64,000 bases of DNA from Planctomycetota bacterium (GCA_012959785.1 DUCM01000017.1:186001-250000), one strand, 5' to 3'; shown: positions 1-9,726, numbered from the stretch's first letter. Numbers and translations are program-made. Notes: generated from the letters alone by a model not told the origin.

Positions 1-1187
1 CCTTCTCCTGGGAGTTTGGCTACCACGCGCGTTGGGTGGCGCCGGATGTAATCATGGCGCAGTTTGGCAGCCTGTGCTTGTTGGCACTCTTCGCTCTCTG
101 CGACGCCAAACGACCGCAAGCCCCACTGGTCCTGGCCGCGGTGGCCGCTGGCCTCGCCACGGGCACGAAGTACACCGCCGGTCTCTTGCTCCTCGCCGTC
201 CTGGCCATGGCTTGGCGCGCGGCCAAACCGGCAGGTACCCGTGGGGCCCTGGTCTCCTGCGCCAAGCTGCTCTCGATCTTCGCCCTCGTCTTTGTCGTCA
301 CAACTCCAGGCGCACTCTTGCAACCCCTGGTGTTTCTGCGCGACCTGCGTTACGAAGCTCGGCACTACAGCATCGGACACTACGGCTTCACGGTCGAGGC
401 GGGCTGGCAACACCTCTCGCAAATTTTGCGCTACCTCACATCGAGCGGGCCCTCGGCATCGGTCTGGATAGCCTGGCCTCTGAGCCTGGTGGGCCTCCTG
501 GGAGTTTTCGTCACCTGGCGCACGGCGCGCACCGAGGCCCTGCTCCTAACCGTGGTGCCGGCCCTCTTCATCGCCTACATGTCGTGCCAGCAAGTGCTCT
601 TCGTGCGCAACCTGCTGTTCGTCATGCCCTGTGCTGCGATCTTGAGCGCCCGCGGCATCGCCAGCCTTTGGGATCGGGCGAATTCGGGCAAGCTGCGCGG
701 CGCCCTGGTGGCCCTGACCGGCGCAGCTCTGGCGGCCAATGCGCTTTGGATCCTGGGTGCCGCCGAGAGCGTGGCCCAGGGCCACGACAGCCCGCGCTTC
801 GCCCAGGAACTCCAGACGGCCATCGAAGCGGCTGCGCCGGAGACCTTCTATCTCAGCCCCATGGCTCAAGAGGCCCTGGCCAAGATCCCCGGGGCAGCCC
901 CGGAGAACACCACGACCCGGGCCGTGCCGCCCTCGGATTTCGTGGTACTCATCCCCGAAGAGTTGCGCCTCGTGGGCAGCTGGCCCTCCAACCTCCCGGG
1001 CCGAGTGGAGCGCATTTTCGGCCCCCGCGAAGTCAACTTCGACTACTACTCAACCTGGCTGGAACCGCACCTGGTGGTCCTGAGCTGGGAGACAGCCCGC
1101 GAACTGGAATCCCTGGAGGGCCGTCCCGGGGAAGTCGGGCTCTTCGGTTCGGGCGAGAGCGGAGCCTTCGATCCGGGAAAAAAGTAG
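1..1187 (+). CDS. GT-C fold membrane glycosyltransferase, 5' truncated by window edge
   Basis: The frame is already open at the first bases, so the gene begins upstream of the window; a GTG at 36 is only the first in-window start candidate. The visible ~395 residues contain many hydrophobic segments, including a Gly/Ala-rich stretch followed by GTKYTAGLLLL. This resembles the dolichyl-phosphate-mannose mannosyltransferase (PMT/ArnT, GT39-like) superfamily, in which integral membrane enzymes transfer sugars from polyprenyl-phosphate donors. The soluble C-terminal part (about residues 270-390) is short and shows no motif I recognise. The catalytic DE/ED motif of the first periplasmic loop would lie upstream and cannot be checked. 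The spermidine-synthase-like gene follows on the same strand after 75 nt. The family call rests on membrane topology and general resemblance, so the substrate is unknown. Confidence 0.6.
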   Translation, partial: FSWEFGYHARWVAPDVIMAQFGSLCLLALFALCDAKRPQAPLVLAAVAAGLATGTKYTAGLLLLAVLAMAWRAAKPAGTRGALVSCAKLLSIFALVFVVTTPGALLQPLVFLRDLRYEARHYSIGHYGFTVEAGWQHLSQILRYLTSSGPSASVWIAWPLSLVGLLGVFVTWRTARTEALLLTVVPALFIAYMSCQQVLFVRNLLFVMPCAAILSARGIASLWDRANSGKLRGALVALTGAALAANALWILGAAESVAQGHDSPRFAQELQTAIEAAAPETFYLSPMAQEALAKIPGAAPENTTTRAVPPSDFVVLIPEELRLVGSWPSNLPGRVERIFGPREVNFDYYSTWLEPHLVVLSWETARELESLEGRPGEVGLFGSGESGAFDPGKK

Positions 1188-1262
1188 CGATCTCCGGGGC
1201 TTGAGGCCGATTATCGCTCAAGGGCGCTGGAGATGGCCGCTTGCATCGGGGATGCTCTCGCC

Positions 1263-3701
1263 ATGATTGAAAGACGCTTCTGGTTCCTGGCGGGCCTGTT
1301 TCTGACGACCCTCTCGGCCCTCTGCCTTGAGGTTCTGGCCACGCGCCTATTGTCGGTGATGACCTGGTATCACCTCTCGTTCTTCGCCGTCTCGACGGCC
1401 ATGTTCGGCATGGCAGCCGGGGCCTTGCAGGTCTACCTCGGCGGACAGCGCTTCAGCGGGGCCGAGGCTCCACGGGCGCTGGCGCGCTACGCGGCGCTCT
1501 TCGCCCTGATGATTCCTGTCTGCCACATCGCCCTGCTCTGCATCCCCGTGCCGGTGGGCTTCTCCACCCATGCCCTGGCGGTGCTGCTCAGTCTCACCTT
1601 GCTCCTGGCAGTGCCATTCTATTGCGCGGGAGTCGTGGTGACCCTCGCCCTGACCCGCATCCCCGGCAAAATTGGACTCTACTACGCCGTGGACCTTGTG
1701 GGCGCGGCCTTGGGAGCGCTACTCGTGCTGCCCCTGCTCGAAAATGGCGACATCTCCTCCGCCCACCTGTGGTGCGCCGCCCTGGCCGCCGCAGCCGCGT
1801 GCTGTTTCCGCGTCTTCGCCGGAATGCCGCGTTCGTTTCTGGCCCTGGGATTGCTCGCCGTCTTCAGCGCCACAGCCTGGATGAACCCGCGCTCAAATTC
1901 GCCCCTGGCGGTCTGGTTCTCCAAGGGTCAGTTGATCCACTACGAGCATGTCACCGACGATTTCTGGAATATCCACGCCCAGTTGCTCGTGCGCGAGTCC
2001 ACCGAGGGTGGCTATCAGTATTGGGGAGCGGGCGAGTCAGCTCCACGGGGCAAAACAGTCCAGCGCCTGCGCATGGTCCTCGACGGCGACGCGGGTACGG
2101 TCATGACCGAGTGGGACGAGAGCCGAAAGGGTCTCGACTGGGTTAAGTACGATGTGACAGCCCTGCCCTACCACCTGCGCAAGCGGGGTGATGTGGCCGT
2201 GATCGGAGTCGGCGGTGGACGCGATCTCCTGACGGCCTTGTGGTCCGAGTGTGAGAGCGTGCGCGGTGTGGAAATCAACGGCCACTTCATCGAGTTGCTC
2301 GAAGGCCAGCTACGCGACTACGCCCACATCGCTGACCAGCCAGAGGTCAGCCTGATCCATGACGAGGCGCGCTCGTATTTCACGCGCTGCGAGGATGACT
2401 TTGACATCATCCAGATGTCCTTGATCGACACCTGGGCCGCCACCGGCGCCGGGGCCTTCACCCTGACCGAAAACGGGCTCTACACGATGGACGCCTGGCG
2501 AGTATTCCTCGAGCGCCTGAAGCCCGGGGGAATCTTCAGCGTCTCGCGCTGGTACCACCCGGAGAATGTCTCGGAGTCCAATCGGCTCCTGGCCCTGGGT
2601 GTGGCCGCATTGCTCGAGCGCGGCGTAAGCGATCCTTCCAAACACATCGCTCTGGTTTCGCGCCACCGGGTCGGCAATCTGATGGTCAGCCCCAGTCCGC
2701 TCACGGACATGGACCTCGAGCGCATTCATGCCGTCGCCGATGCCCTGCAATTTCGAGTGCTGGCTGCGCCGGACACCCTGCCCGACGACGAACAGATGTT
2801 GGCCATCTACACAGCACGCTCGGATAGCGACCTCGCCGTTGCAGTGCAGCACGACATCTTCGATTACACCCCTCCCACCGACGAGCGGCCCTACTTCTTC
2901 AACATCCTGAAGCCCCGGCACGCATTCAATTTGCTCGACATCATCGAAGCCGGGAACGCCGGCGGCACGGGCGCCTCGAGCGGTGAAGAAGGCGTGGCCA
3001 GCGGCAACTTGGCGGCCACCTCGACGCTCATGATGCTGGGACTGGTCTCGCTCTTCTTGGTCCTCGTGGTGATCCTGGCGCCCTTGACGGCCCGCGGCCT
3101 GCCCACCATGAAGGGCACGCACTTTGTCATCTCGGTGCTCTACTTCGCCTCCATCGGCTTGGGCTTCATGCTGGTGCAAGTGGCCTTCATGCAGCGCTTC
3201 TCGGTCTACCTCGGCCATCCCACCCACGCCGTGGTGGTGATCCTGTTCTCCATGATCCTGGCCAGCGGCGTGGGCAGTTTTCTGTCCGACCGCATCGATG
3301 TGGAGAGCCGGAACAAGCTCACTCTGGCGTTCCCCCTGGCCATCTGTCTGCTGCTCTTCATCGAGCGCGCCGCCGTGCAAACAGTGATCGAGTCCACCCT
3401 GCACCTGGGACTGGTGACCCGCTCTGCCTTGGTGGTCCTGATGGTGGTGCCGGTCTCGGTGCTCCTGGGCCTCTGCTTCCCCATCGGCATGCGCCTGGTG
3501 CAACGCCTCTCAAACGACGCCGCGCCCTGGATGTGGGGCGTCAACGGAGCCTCGGGGGTCCTGGGTGCCGTCCTGGCCGTGGGCATTTCCATGTGGGCAG
3601 GCATCGGCGCCAGCCTGGTCTGCGCCGCGCTACTCTACGCTTCAGTGACGATCTACGCGCGCTTCCTGGCGGCGGCCCCGGCGGCGGGTGAGAAGACCTG
3701 A
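1263..3701 (+). CDS. Membrane-fused spermidine-synthase-like protein
   Basis: A protein of 812 residues from ATG 1263; an in-frame ATG at 1233 would add ten residues lacking hydrophobic character. Residues ~5-215 form several transmembrane helices (opening LTTLSALCLEVLATRLLS). Residues ~230-560 form a Rossmann-type domain with the nucleotide-binding signature VAVIGVGGGRDLLTALW, followed by an acidic VEIN strand end, as in spermidine synthases and SAM methyltransferases. Residues ~590-800 hold a second membrane block. This architecture matches the 'fused MFS/spermidine synthase' annotations common in environmental genomes. Whether it makes polyamines is unproven, because the membrane-embedded forms have no settled substrate. 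It is convergent with the next gene, which ends 15 nt away. Confidence 0.75.
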   Translation: MIERRFWFLAGLFLTTLSALCLEVLATRLLSVMTWYHLSFFAVSTAMFGMAAGALQVYLGGQRFSGAEAPRALARYAALFALMIPVCHIALLCIPVPVGFSTHALAVLLSLTLLLAVPFYCAGVVVTLALTRIPGKIGLYYAVDLVGAALGALLVLPLLENGDISSAHLWCAALAAAAACCFRVFAGMPRSFLALGLLAVFSATAWMNPRSNSPLAVWFSKGQLIHYEHVTDDFWNIHAQLLVRESTEGGYQYWGAGESAPRGKTVQRLRMVLDGDAGTVMTEWDESRKGLDWVKYDVTALPYHLRKRGDVAVIGVGGGRDLLTALWSECESVRGVEINGHFIELLEGQLRDYAHIADQPEVSLIHDEARSYFTRCEDDFDIIQMSLIDTWAATGAGAFTLTENGLYTMDAWRVFLERLKPGGIFSVSRWYHPENVSESNRLLALGVAALLERGVSDPSKHIALVSRHRVGNLMVSPSPLTDMDLERIHAVADALQFRVLAAPDTLPDDEQMLAIYTARSDSDLAVAVQHDIFDYTPPTDERPYFFNILKPRHAFNLLDIIEAGNAGGTGASSGEEGVASGNLAATSTLMMLGLVSLFLVLVVILAPLTARGLPTMKGTHFVISVLYFASIGLGFMLVQVAFMQRFSVYLGHPTHAVVVILFSMILASGVGSFLSDRIDVESRNKLTLAFPLAICLLLFIERAAVQTVIESTLHLGLVTRSALVVLMVVPVSVLLGLCFPIGMRLVQRLSNDAAPWMWGVNGASGVLGAVLAVGISMWAGIGASLVCAALLYASVTIYARFLAAAPAAGEKT

Positions 3702-3716
3702 GGGCTGAGCCGGTCG

Positions 3717-6700
3717 TCACCAACCGAAGTACTCCCGCGCAAGCCAGAGACGCGGGCGAAGGGTGGCCCTTTCGGCCAGGGCAGCGAAGGCCTCGGGGTC
3801 TCCTGCGAGGGCGGCGAGTTCCGACTCAAGGGCGCGCACGAAGTGCCCCTCCAGGGCGGCGAGGCGTTTGAGAAGCTTCTGGCTGCGCTCTTCGAAGGGC
3901 GCCCGAGTCTTGGTCAAGAATCGTTCGGTGGCTTTCAAGGCCGAAGCCCAGCTCTTTTGAGATTTGCCCTCGAGGACCTTCTTGAAACTTTTGCGTCGCG
4001 CCTCGGTGAATCCCACGCCGAGACTCTGGCCCCACTCCAGGAGCAGGGCAAGAGCCGGTTCGGTGCCGCTCTCTTGGAACGAGGCCGCGGTGGCATCGAG
4101 GGCGTCGAGGGCAGCTCTCACCGCGTCGCCCTGGCTGCGCGCGCGCTGCAGATCGGGAAAGAATTCTGCGTCGAACTTCTCGGCGGCCTGGAGCAAGCGC
4201 GCCGCCTCTAAAAATTCGCCCCGCGCGAGGGAGTCCGGCCCGGACTCCCGCCACTCGAGGGTCCAACGGCTCACCTCGCGCAGCTTGCGCGACTCAAGCA
4301 GCTCCTCGAAGGGTGCATCGAGGTAGGTCTCGAAAGGCGGCACGAGGCCATCCCCCAGGATGACCCCCGGATCGCCTTCCCAGATCACGGTCTGGTCGAG
4401 ATCCAAAAGCAGAACCCGCGGCAAATTGAAGCGCTTGATAAAGAACTGCTCGAAGCTCTGGCCGATCCCCTCGATTCCCGGCGCACGGTAGTCGATTGCC
4501 ACGGCGCCTGGCAGGGGATGGTCGTCGAGGTAGGCAGCCAGGGTCTCCTTGTCGTTGGGCGAGGTCACGCTGAGGATCTTGAGCCCCACGGAAGCGTAGG
4601 CCTTGTCGAGGGCCATCAGCCAGCCGTCGATGGGAACAATCTCGTTCTGGTTGATGGAAAAAAACACCAGAAGCTGGGGCACTGCGCCGAACTCATCCCA
4701 GGCTGTGCGCTCGCCCTTTGGCCAAGCGTCAACGGTGGGCCAGGGAGGAGTGCGTCCCATATAGGAGTAATTCACTGCCCCCGCACTCTCCAGGGCTTCC
4801 ATGCGCGCCTTGCGCAGGAGCGCCGCGGCGCGGTCGCGGCTGTCGCGGGCCAGGTAACGCACATCGCGGTAGCGCGCCTTGCCCTGGCCGGTGACGAGGC
4901 CGAACCTGCCGCGCAGGACTTCGCGGCTCTTGAACTCGTGGCTGCCGAGCAGTTCGCCATCGAGCCAGAAGTCCACCGTGCGGCCCATGATGTCCAGGCG
5001 CAGAGTGCGCCAGGTGCCCGCGCTACTGCGCTCGGGATCGAGATCCTTGGGGATTGGCTCGTGGCGCCAGATCTTGGTGGAGCTGGCCCCGTAGAAACTC
5101 ACAAGGTCCACGAAGTTGGGGTTGGCCGTTCCCTCGCGGGCATCCTTGCGCGAAGGCACGAAGAACAGGCCATGAAAAGCCGAAGCGCCCTTCTGCCCGA
5201 AGACAAAACCGGCGAAGTCCACAGCGCCCTCCTCGGCCAGAATCTTGGCCTCCATGGAGAAGTCGCCCGAGGTCACCGTGTCCAGGGTCAGGAATTGATA
5301 GTCGTGGACATCGGCGTCGAAATCACCAAAGTGCGAGTCGAGAAAGGTCCCCGCCGATTTGAAGACGCCATCGCTACCCTGGGTGCTCCAACCGGCAAGG
5401 TCGCTCTCGTTGTAAGCCAAGCTCCAGATCGCCAGGGACTTGCCGCTGACGCGCACGGCCCGCTCGTAGTCCTCGAACAGGTCAGAGAGCTCTAAGTAGG
5501 TGCCCATGCGCCAGGAGACATCCATGACCATCATGTTCAGCCCGGCCGCCTGGTAGCGCGCTACCAGGGCTCGGGCGGAGGTGGCCATCTCGTCTCGCAC
5601 GCGCGTCAGGGTGCGCTGTTTGGGATCGAGCTTGACCAGCCAGCGTTCCAGCTTTTCGATATGTTGCTCGTCGGGCGCCTCGCCCGATTCGAGGGATGCG
5701 AGGGCTTCCAGGACCAGCTTGACGGCGCGGTCCTCATTGTCGAGTTCCTCGGCCAAGAGTTCCGCAAAGGCCTCCAACAGATCGGCGTTGCCCGGCGTCG
5801 CCACGAGCCCCTTCTCGAAGTGCTCCGAGGCCACGCGAAACTGCTTGGCCGCCGCGGCATAACGCCCCCAGTCGAGATAAGGCCGATCTACCTCCAGGGT
5901 GCCGGAGAGTTCGTCGCGCAGGGCGATGCACCAGTCGCGCCAGATGGGATCGAGTTCCTCGACAGTCCTGGCCAGCACCAAGGAGCCCGCACCATCGACG
6001 CCAGGCAAAGCCCGCGAGGGCTGGGCCAGGATGACCTTTTCAAAGTTCTCCACGGCGCCATTTCCCGAGCGACCACCGGACTTGTTGATGAACTCGGCAA
6101 AGGCCGCGCGGTAGATGAAGCGCCCGTCCACGGGGTCCTGAAAGTTGTAGAGGAAATACACCACGCCCCAGGTCGGCGCGTACCACGGCGGCCCCCAGGA
6201 GTAGCGATTCTCGAGCACGATGCGAAAAGTCGGCGCGGTCTTCGGCGTCGCGTTGGGGTCGTCTGTTTCGAGGCCGTCATCGAAACTCTCCATCCAACCC
6301 TCCTGCATGCGATCGGCGAGGGGGAACAGCCTTTGCGTGGCGGGCATGTTCATGATCACCGTGCCGTTGGGCAAGATGCGCGTGCCCTCGAAAAACGATG
6401 CCAAGCCCTCGTTCAGCCAACCCACGGCCGTGGTGGCGAGGCCTACAAACTGGTGGGCAGCCTCGTGAAAGAGGGTGCTGGTCATGGCCTCGAAGCCGCC
6501 GCTACCGATGTAGGTCTCGACAAATTCGCCGGTGAAATGCCCGCCGGACCATTCCACCGGCGGGCCAATGCCCAGTTCTAGGTATTCGTCGCGGTTCTTG
6601 AAGATGTTGAGGCCGATGCGCGGTACGGCCTTGCCGTCTTCCTCGGTGCCGTATTGGAAGAACTCGCGGTAGAACGCGTTCATCTGCTCCATGGCCTCGC

Positions 6701-7394
6701 CGGCGCGCAGGAGTACTTCGTAGCCGGCGTCGGTGTAGGTCGTGTAGCCCGGGCGTTCGAGTTTGGCGCGGGTAGCCCATTCGGCGTGGGCTTCATCGTG
6801 CTCTCGGATCCACTCGGCGGAGACATCCTCGAAGAGATCGCGGGGCTTGGCGTCGGCCGCCAAGCTGGGGTCGGGGGCCGCGGCGATGCGCTCAATGGTT
6901 GCTTGGGCCTCGGCGTTTTCGGGATCGATGGCCAGGATCTGCTTGAAAACACGAATGGCCGAGTGCGGGCGGCCGCGCTTCTCGTAGCGCGCGCCAATAG
7001 GAAGCAACTTCTCGATGTAGTCGCTCTTCAGAAGAAACAGATCCCGGGCCACGGGATCGATTTCGATCAAGAGCACGCGCTGGGCCTCGACATCCGCCGC
7101 GTCGACGCCCTGGGCCACCGACAGGCGCAGCTTCTGGTGCAGGGACCAGAGGCGGTCATCGGCGTCGTCCGCGGCAGCCGCCCAGCGCGCGCGCAGGTCC
7201 CAAGCGGCGATGGATTTTCTGTCGCGCTCGAGGGCGCGCTCGATGCCCTCGCGAGCCTTGTCAAGTTGACCGTTTGCGAGGCGCCGCTCGGCCCTCTGCA
7301 GCAGGCTGTCAGCGCCAGCCGTGGGCGGCCCCTGAGAGCCGACAACGGGTGCAGCAAGCAGCAGGGCTAGGGCGAGCGGAGGGAAGAGAAACAT
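3717..7394 (-). CDS. Large exported TPR / HExxH / jelly-roll / thioredoxin-like protein
   Basis: A 1225-residue protein with an N-terminal signal peptide (hydrophobic residues 3-18). Residues ~30-175 look like TPR helices. Residues ~255-340 hold a zinc-peptidase signature: HEAAH at 310-314 and NEG with Glu329 as a likely third ligand, an arrangement like the peptidase-MA/DUF1570-type proteins of planctomycetes. Residues ~690-870 resemble a LamG/DUF1080-type jelly roll (WRTLRLDIMGRTVDFWLDG). Residues ~905-1040 read like a thioredoxin-fold domain (PQLLVFFSINQ ... LPRVLLLDLDQTVIWEGDPG) without a CxxC pair. The C-terminus is helical. The start lies only 14 nt downstream of the 3' end of tRNA-Cys on the same strand, with no Shine-Dalgarno sequence, so a co-transcript or a later start is possible. 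The overall function is unknown. Confidence 0.75.
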   Translation of the reverse strand: MFLFPPLALALLLAAPVVGSQGPPTAGADSLLQRAERRLANGQLDKAREGIERALERDRKSIAAWDLRARWAAAADDADDRLWSLHQKLRLSVAQGVDAADVEAQRVLLIEIDPVARDLFLLKSDYIEKLLPIGARYEKRGRPHSAIRVFKQILAIDPENAEAQATIERIAAAPDPSLAADAKPRDLFEDVSAEWIREHDEAHAEWATRAKLERPGYTTYTDAGYEVLLRAGEAMEQMNAFYREFFQYGTEEDGKAVPRIGLNIFKNRDEYLELGIGPPVEWSGGHFTGEFVETYIGSGGFEAMTSTLFHEAAHQFVGLATTAVGWLNEGLASFFEGTRILPNGTVIMNMPATQRLFPLADRMQEGWMESFDDGLETDDPNATPKTAPTFRIVLENRYSWGPPWYAPTWGVVYFLYNFQDPVDGRFIYRAAFAEFINKSGGRSGNGAVENFEKVILAQPSRALPGVDGAGSLVLARTVEELDPIWRDWCIALRDELSGTLEVDRPYLDWGRYAAAAKQFRVASEHFEKGLVATPGNADLLEAFAELLAEELDNEDRAVKLVLEALASLESGEAPDEQHIEKLERWLVKLDPKQRTLTRVRDEMATSARALVARYQAAGLNMMVMDVSWRMGTYLELSDLFEDYERAVRVSGKSLAIWSLAYNESDLAGWSTQGSDGVFKSAGTFLDSHFGDFDADVHDYQFLTLDTVTSGDFSMEAKILAEEGAVDFAGFVFGQKGASAFHGLFFVPSRKDAREGTANPNFVDLVSFYGASSTKIWRHEPIPKDLDPERSSAGTWRTLRLDIMGRTVDFWLDGELLGSHEFKSREVLRGRFGLVTGQGKARYRDVRYLARDSRDRAAALLRKARMEALESAGAVNYSYMGRTPPWPTVDAWPKGERTAWDEFGAVPQLLVFFSINQNEIVPIDGWLMALDKAYASVGLKILSVTSPNDKETLAAYLDDHPLPGAVAIDYRAPGIEGIGQSFEQFFIKRFNLPRVLLLDLDQTVIWEGDPGVILGDGLVPPFETYLDAPFEELLESRKLREVSRWTLEWRESGPDSLARGEFLEAARLLQAAEKFDAEFFPDLQRARSQGDAVRAALDALDATAASFQESGTEPALALLLEWGQSLGVGFTEARRKSFKKVLEGKSQKSWASALKATERFLTKTRAPFEERSQKLLKRLAALEGHFVRALESELAALAGDPEAFAALAERATLRPRLWLAREYFGW

Positions 7395-7408
7395 GGCGGA
7401 GCAAAAAA

Positions 7409-7484
7409 TGGAGGCGGCGACCGGACTCGAACCGGTGAATGACGGATTTGCAATCCGTTGCCTTAGCCACTTGGCTACGCCGCC
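7409..7484 (-). tRNA. tRNA-Cys (GCA)
   Basis: Read on the minus strand this gives a complete cloverleaf. The acceptor stem GGCGGCG (7484-7478) pairs with CGCCGCC (7419-7413). The anticodon stem ACGGA/TCCGT encloses loop TTGCAAA with anticodon GCA. The T arm contains GGTTCGAGTCC. The discriminator base is U, as expected for tRNA-Cys, and CCA is encoded (7411-7409). A run of six T follows on the minus strand, just before the start of the large HExxH protein. Confidence 0.96.
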
Positions 7485-7672
7485 TCACAAAAGGGCCCAG
7501 AAGAGGGCCGGAAGTGTACCGGAGCCCCCGCGCCTGCTCAAGAGTGCCGCGGGCGCCGAGCAGGGCCCCCTGGGCTTCCCATGGGGTTCCCCCCAGGGCA
7601 GAATAGGCGCGAGGAACCCCACGTCTATTCATTGAGGCATGGGGCTCTCAGCCTGCCGCAGCAGTGGCGGAC

Positions 7673-7759
7673 GGGGAGGTGGCGAAATTGGTAGACGCAT
7701 CGGACTTAAAATCCGAAGGGCCTTGGCCCGTAGGGGTTCGATTCCCCTCCTCCCTACCA
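7673..7759 (+). tRNA. tRNA-Leu (UAA)
   Basis: A class II tRNA with a long variable arm. The acceptor GGGGAGG (7673-7679) pairs with CCTCCCT (7749-7755) with a G1-U72 wobble. The anticodon stem TCGGA/TCCGA encloses CTTAAAA, giving anticodon TAA. The variable arm is GGGCCTTGGCCCGT-like, and the T arm has AGGGGTTCGATTCCCCT. Discriminator A and an encoded CCA follow. The total is 87 nt including CCA. Confidence 0.96.
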
Positions 7760-7785
7760 CCCGCCAAGCGCGCGAGCGGACGGAC

Positions 7786-9717
7786 TCAATCGAGTGAGTA
7801 GTGCGATGCTCCAGCGAGGCTTGTGGGTCGCGTCCCGCGACTCCAGTCGATCCACAGGTCCGAGCCTTGGATGTCGAGAACGCCAAGGCGGGTGGCAGCG
7901 CCAGGCGTAATGGGCACGAGGTCAATCTCAGCCAGAGGCTTGAAGGGCGAAAAAGTCACGCTGCCAACTTCGAAGGCCGTGTCCGTGGCGTCGAAGAGGG
8001 TGTAGGTCATGAGATCGCTGGCGGCATCGCTGCGGGTGAACTCCAGGCGAGCGGGTAGCGATCCGCTCACCAGGCTACGCGAAGCCGTCAGGGGAAAACT
8101 GACCTCGATAGCATTGGTGCTGAGGGGTTCGACGAGTTCCTCCATGTAGCGTGCGGTGCTCCACAGAGCCGAGTGGATCACGGCCCCCGAGGGAGAGAGG
8201 TAGTCGACCGGAGAGATCGGCTGGCCAGCGGCCCGCAGCCCCAAGTGAACGGTTCGATGCGGACTGGGCGCCGGGGCCCAGCCGAGCGCCTGGCCCTCGA
8301 CCACCACCGATCCCACGGCGATGCCCGCGGCTGTGGCCCCCATGTGGTCGTATTGCACGACGATCCCGGGCCGGGGAACCAGAATCACATCCCAGCGGCC
8401 GGAAAAATGCGAATTGGGCGCGATGCTGGTCACTTCACCGTCGCAGGCTGCCAGCACTTGGGCCCCCGCCTTGTACTCGATGTCAATGCCCGGATGGCCT
8501 TCGGGGTGTCCTCCACCATGCACACCAAACGGCCAAAGGCCGAAAACCAGAAGATCGCTGTCGCCTGCGGCGATGGGCATTCCCAGTGCCAAGGGACCGC
8601 TCTGGAAGTTGCCGGCGATCACCCACGCACCACCCTCGTTGCCCAGAAAATCCAGGCTATCCTCGAAGAGCGTCCCGCTCTTATAGTCGAGCAGGACCTC
8701 GGCGGCCCCACCAGCGATGGGCACGCCCGTCACGAGCAATTGCCAATCGATGCGCGGAGGAGTAGCGAGCAAGGGGTAGGACTCGCCATCGTCAGCGGTG
8801 ATGATGCGCCTGGGAATCGCGTTGGCTGTGATGGAATCGTAGCCAGAAAACCACCCAGCGAACCGCAGGGCCCAATCGGTACGGGTCATGCCATCGTGCA
8901 AGTAGGCCGAGTGCAGGTGATTGACCGCACTTGTGGACTCGGCTTCCAGGGCATCACAAAAGTCTCCCAGGAGCTCGAGGACTTCGAGAGTTGCCACCGA
9001 AGTCGTGATCCCCAGCTTGCCTGCCAGAAAGCGCCCGGCTACATCGGGGCCGCAGGTGCTGGACTGGTTGTAGCTCCCCTCTAGCTGGCGGCTGGTGCTG
9101 TCGAAAGTGCCCGAGAAGGTCCCTCCCGACGGACAGCTTCCACCGGATGCCGTGGTGATTGAATGGGTTGCGCCAGAGAGGCTCCAATCCGTCAGCGTCC
9201 CGCCGCAGGCGATGAAGTCGCACTGCCCCTCGCCGACGAAGGCGCCGCCGAAGAAAGCCCCCGCGGAAGTCAACCGCGAAGCATGCAGGGAGAGGCCCGA
9301 GTTGGCTTCCGCAATCAGCCAGAGTTCCTCAACCAGAGGCGCATAGGAGCGCGCCAGGATGGCGGCTTGCGGGCCCGCTCCGGAATCAATCGTGCCCGAG
9401 ATCAGGGCACCGTAGAGAGTGCCGTGGAAAACCCCCGGATCGAATGCTCCCCCGCCGTCGAGGCCGGCGAAGTCCAGGGTCACGCTCGAACCAAAGAGCG
9501 AGCCGGCCGACAGGATCAGCCCCGGCGAGCCCGCCATGTGCCCGAGCAGGCGGCCATCGGCGCGCTGATACAGGATCAACTGCTCTCTTGGAGCGCTAAA
9601 TAGCTCCCAGGCTCCGGTGAGGGAAAGGGGGCTGCGGGAGGCCGCCGCGGCCGGGGGATGGGCGCTCCCGGCCTGGCTCATGAACAGGGGCAAGAGGCAC
9701 AGAAGCATGGAAGGCAT
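7786..9717 (-). CDS. Exported protein with M23 (LytM)-like domain, partly degenerate
   Basis: A 643-residue protein with a short signal peptide (MPSMLLCLLPLFMSQAGS). The first ~370 residues are Gly/Ser/Thr-rich beta-type sequence that I do not recognise. Residues ~395-510 align with the M23/LytM zinc peptidase fold: HPGID supplies the HxxxD zinc ligands near residue 406-410, followed by KAGAQVLAACDGEV, and a downstream segment ending GQPISPVDYL matches the family's C-terminal strand. The usual HxH is TVH, so the last zinc ligand is kept but the first His, the catalytic base, is replaced. It may be a scaffold or an altered enzyme. M23 proteins normally cleave peptidoglycan peptides or act as inactive activators. 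It is convergent with tRNA-Leu. Confidence 0.7.
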   Translation of the reverse strand: MPSMLLCLLPLFMSQAGSAHPPAAAASRSPLSLTGAWELFSAPREQLILYQRADGRLLGHMAGSPGLILSAGSLFGSSVTLDFAGLDGGGAFDPGVFHGTLYGALISGTIDSGAGPQAAILARSYAPLVEELWLIAEANSGLSLHASRLTSAGAFFGGAFVGEGQCDFIACGGTLTDWSLSGATHSITTASGGSCPSGGTFSGTFDSTSRQLEGSYNQSSTCGPDVAGRFLAGKLGITTSVATLEVLELLGDFCDALEAESTSAVNHLHSAYLHDGMTRTDWALRFAGWFSGYDSITANAIPRRIITADDGESYPLLATPPRIDWQLLVTGVPIAGGAAEVLLDYKSGTLFEDSLDFLGNEGGAWVIAGNFQSGPLALGMPIAAGDSDLLVFGLWPFGVHGGGHPEGHPGIDIEYKAGAQVLAACDGEVTSIAPNSHFSGRWDVILVPRPGIVVQYDHMGATAAGIAVGSVVVEGQALGWAPAPSPHRTVHLGLRAAGQPISPVDYLSPSGAVIHSALWSTARYMEELVEPLSTNAIEVSFPLTASRSLVSGSLPARLEFTRSDAASDLMTYTLFDATDTAFEVGSVTFSPFKPLAEIDLVPITPGAATRLGVLDIQGSDLWIDWSRGTRPTSLAGASHYSLD

Positions 9718-9726
9718 GATTGCACT

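Noticed and set aside
2310..3503. A 397-residue open frame on the minus strand, rich in His, Gln and Asp
   Set aside because: It is the antisense shadow of the membrane-embedded spermidine-synthase-like gene in high-GC DNA, with a composition typical of such shadows and no motif.
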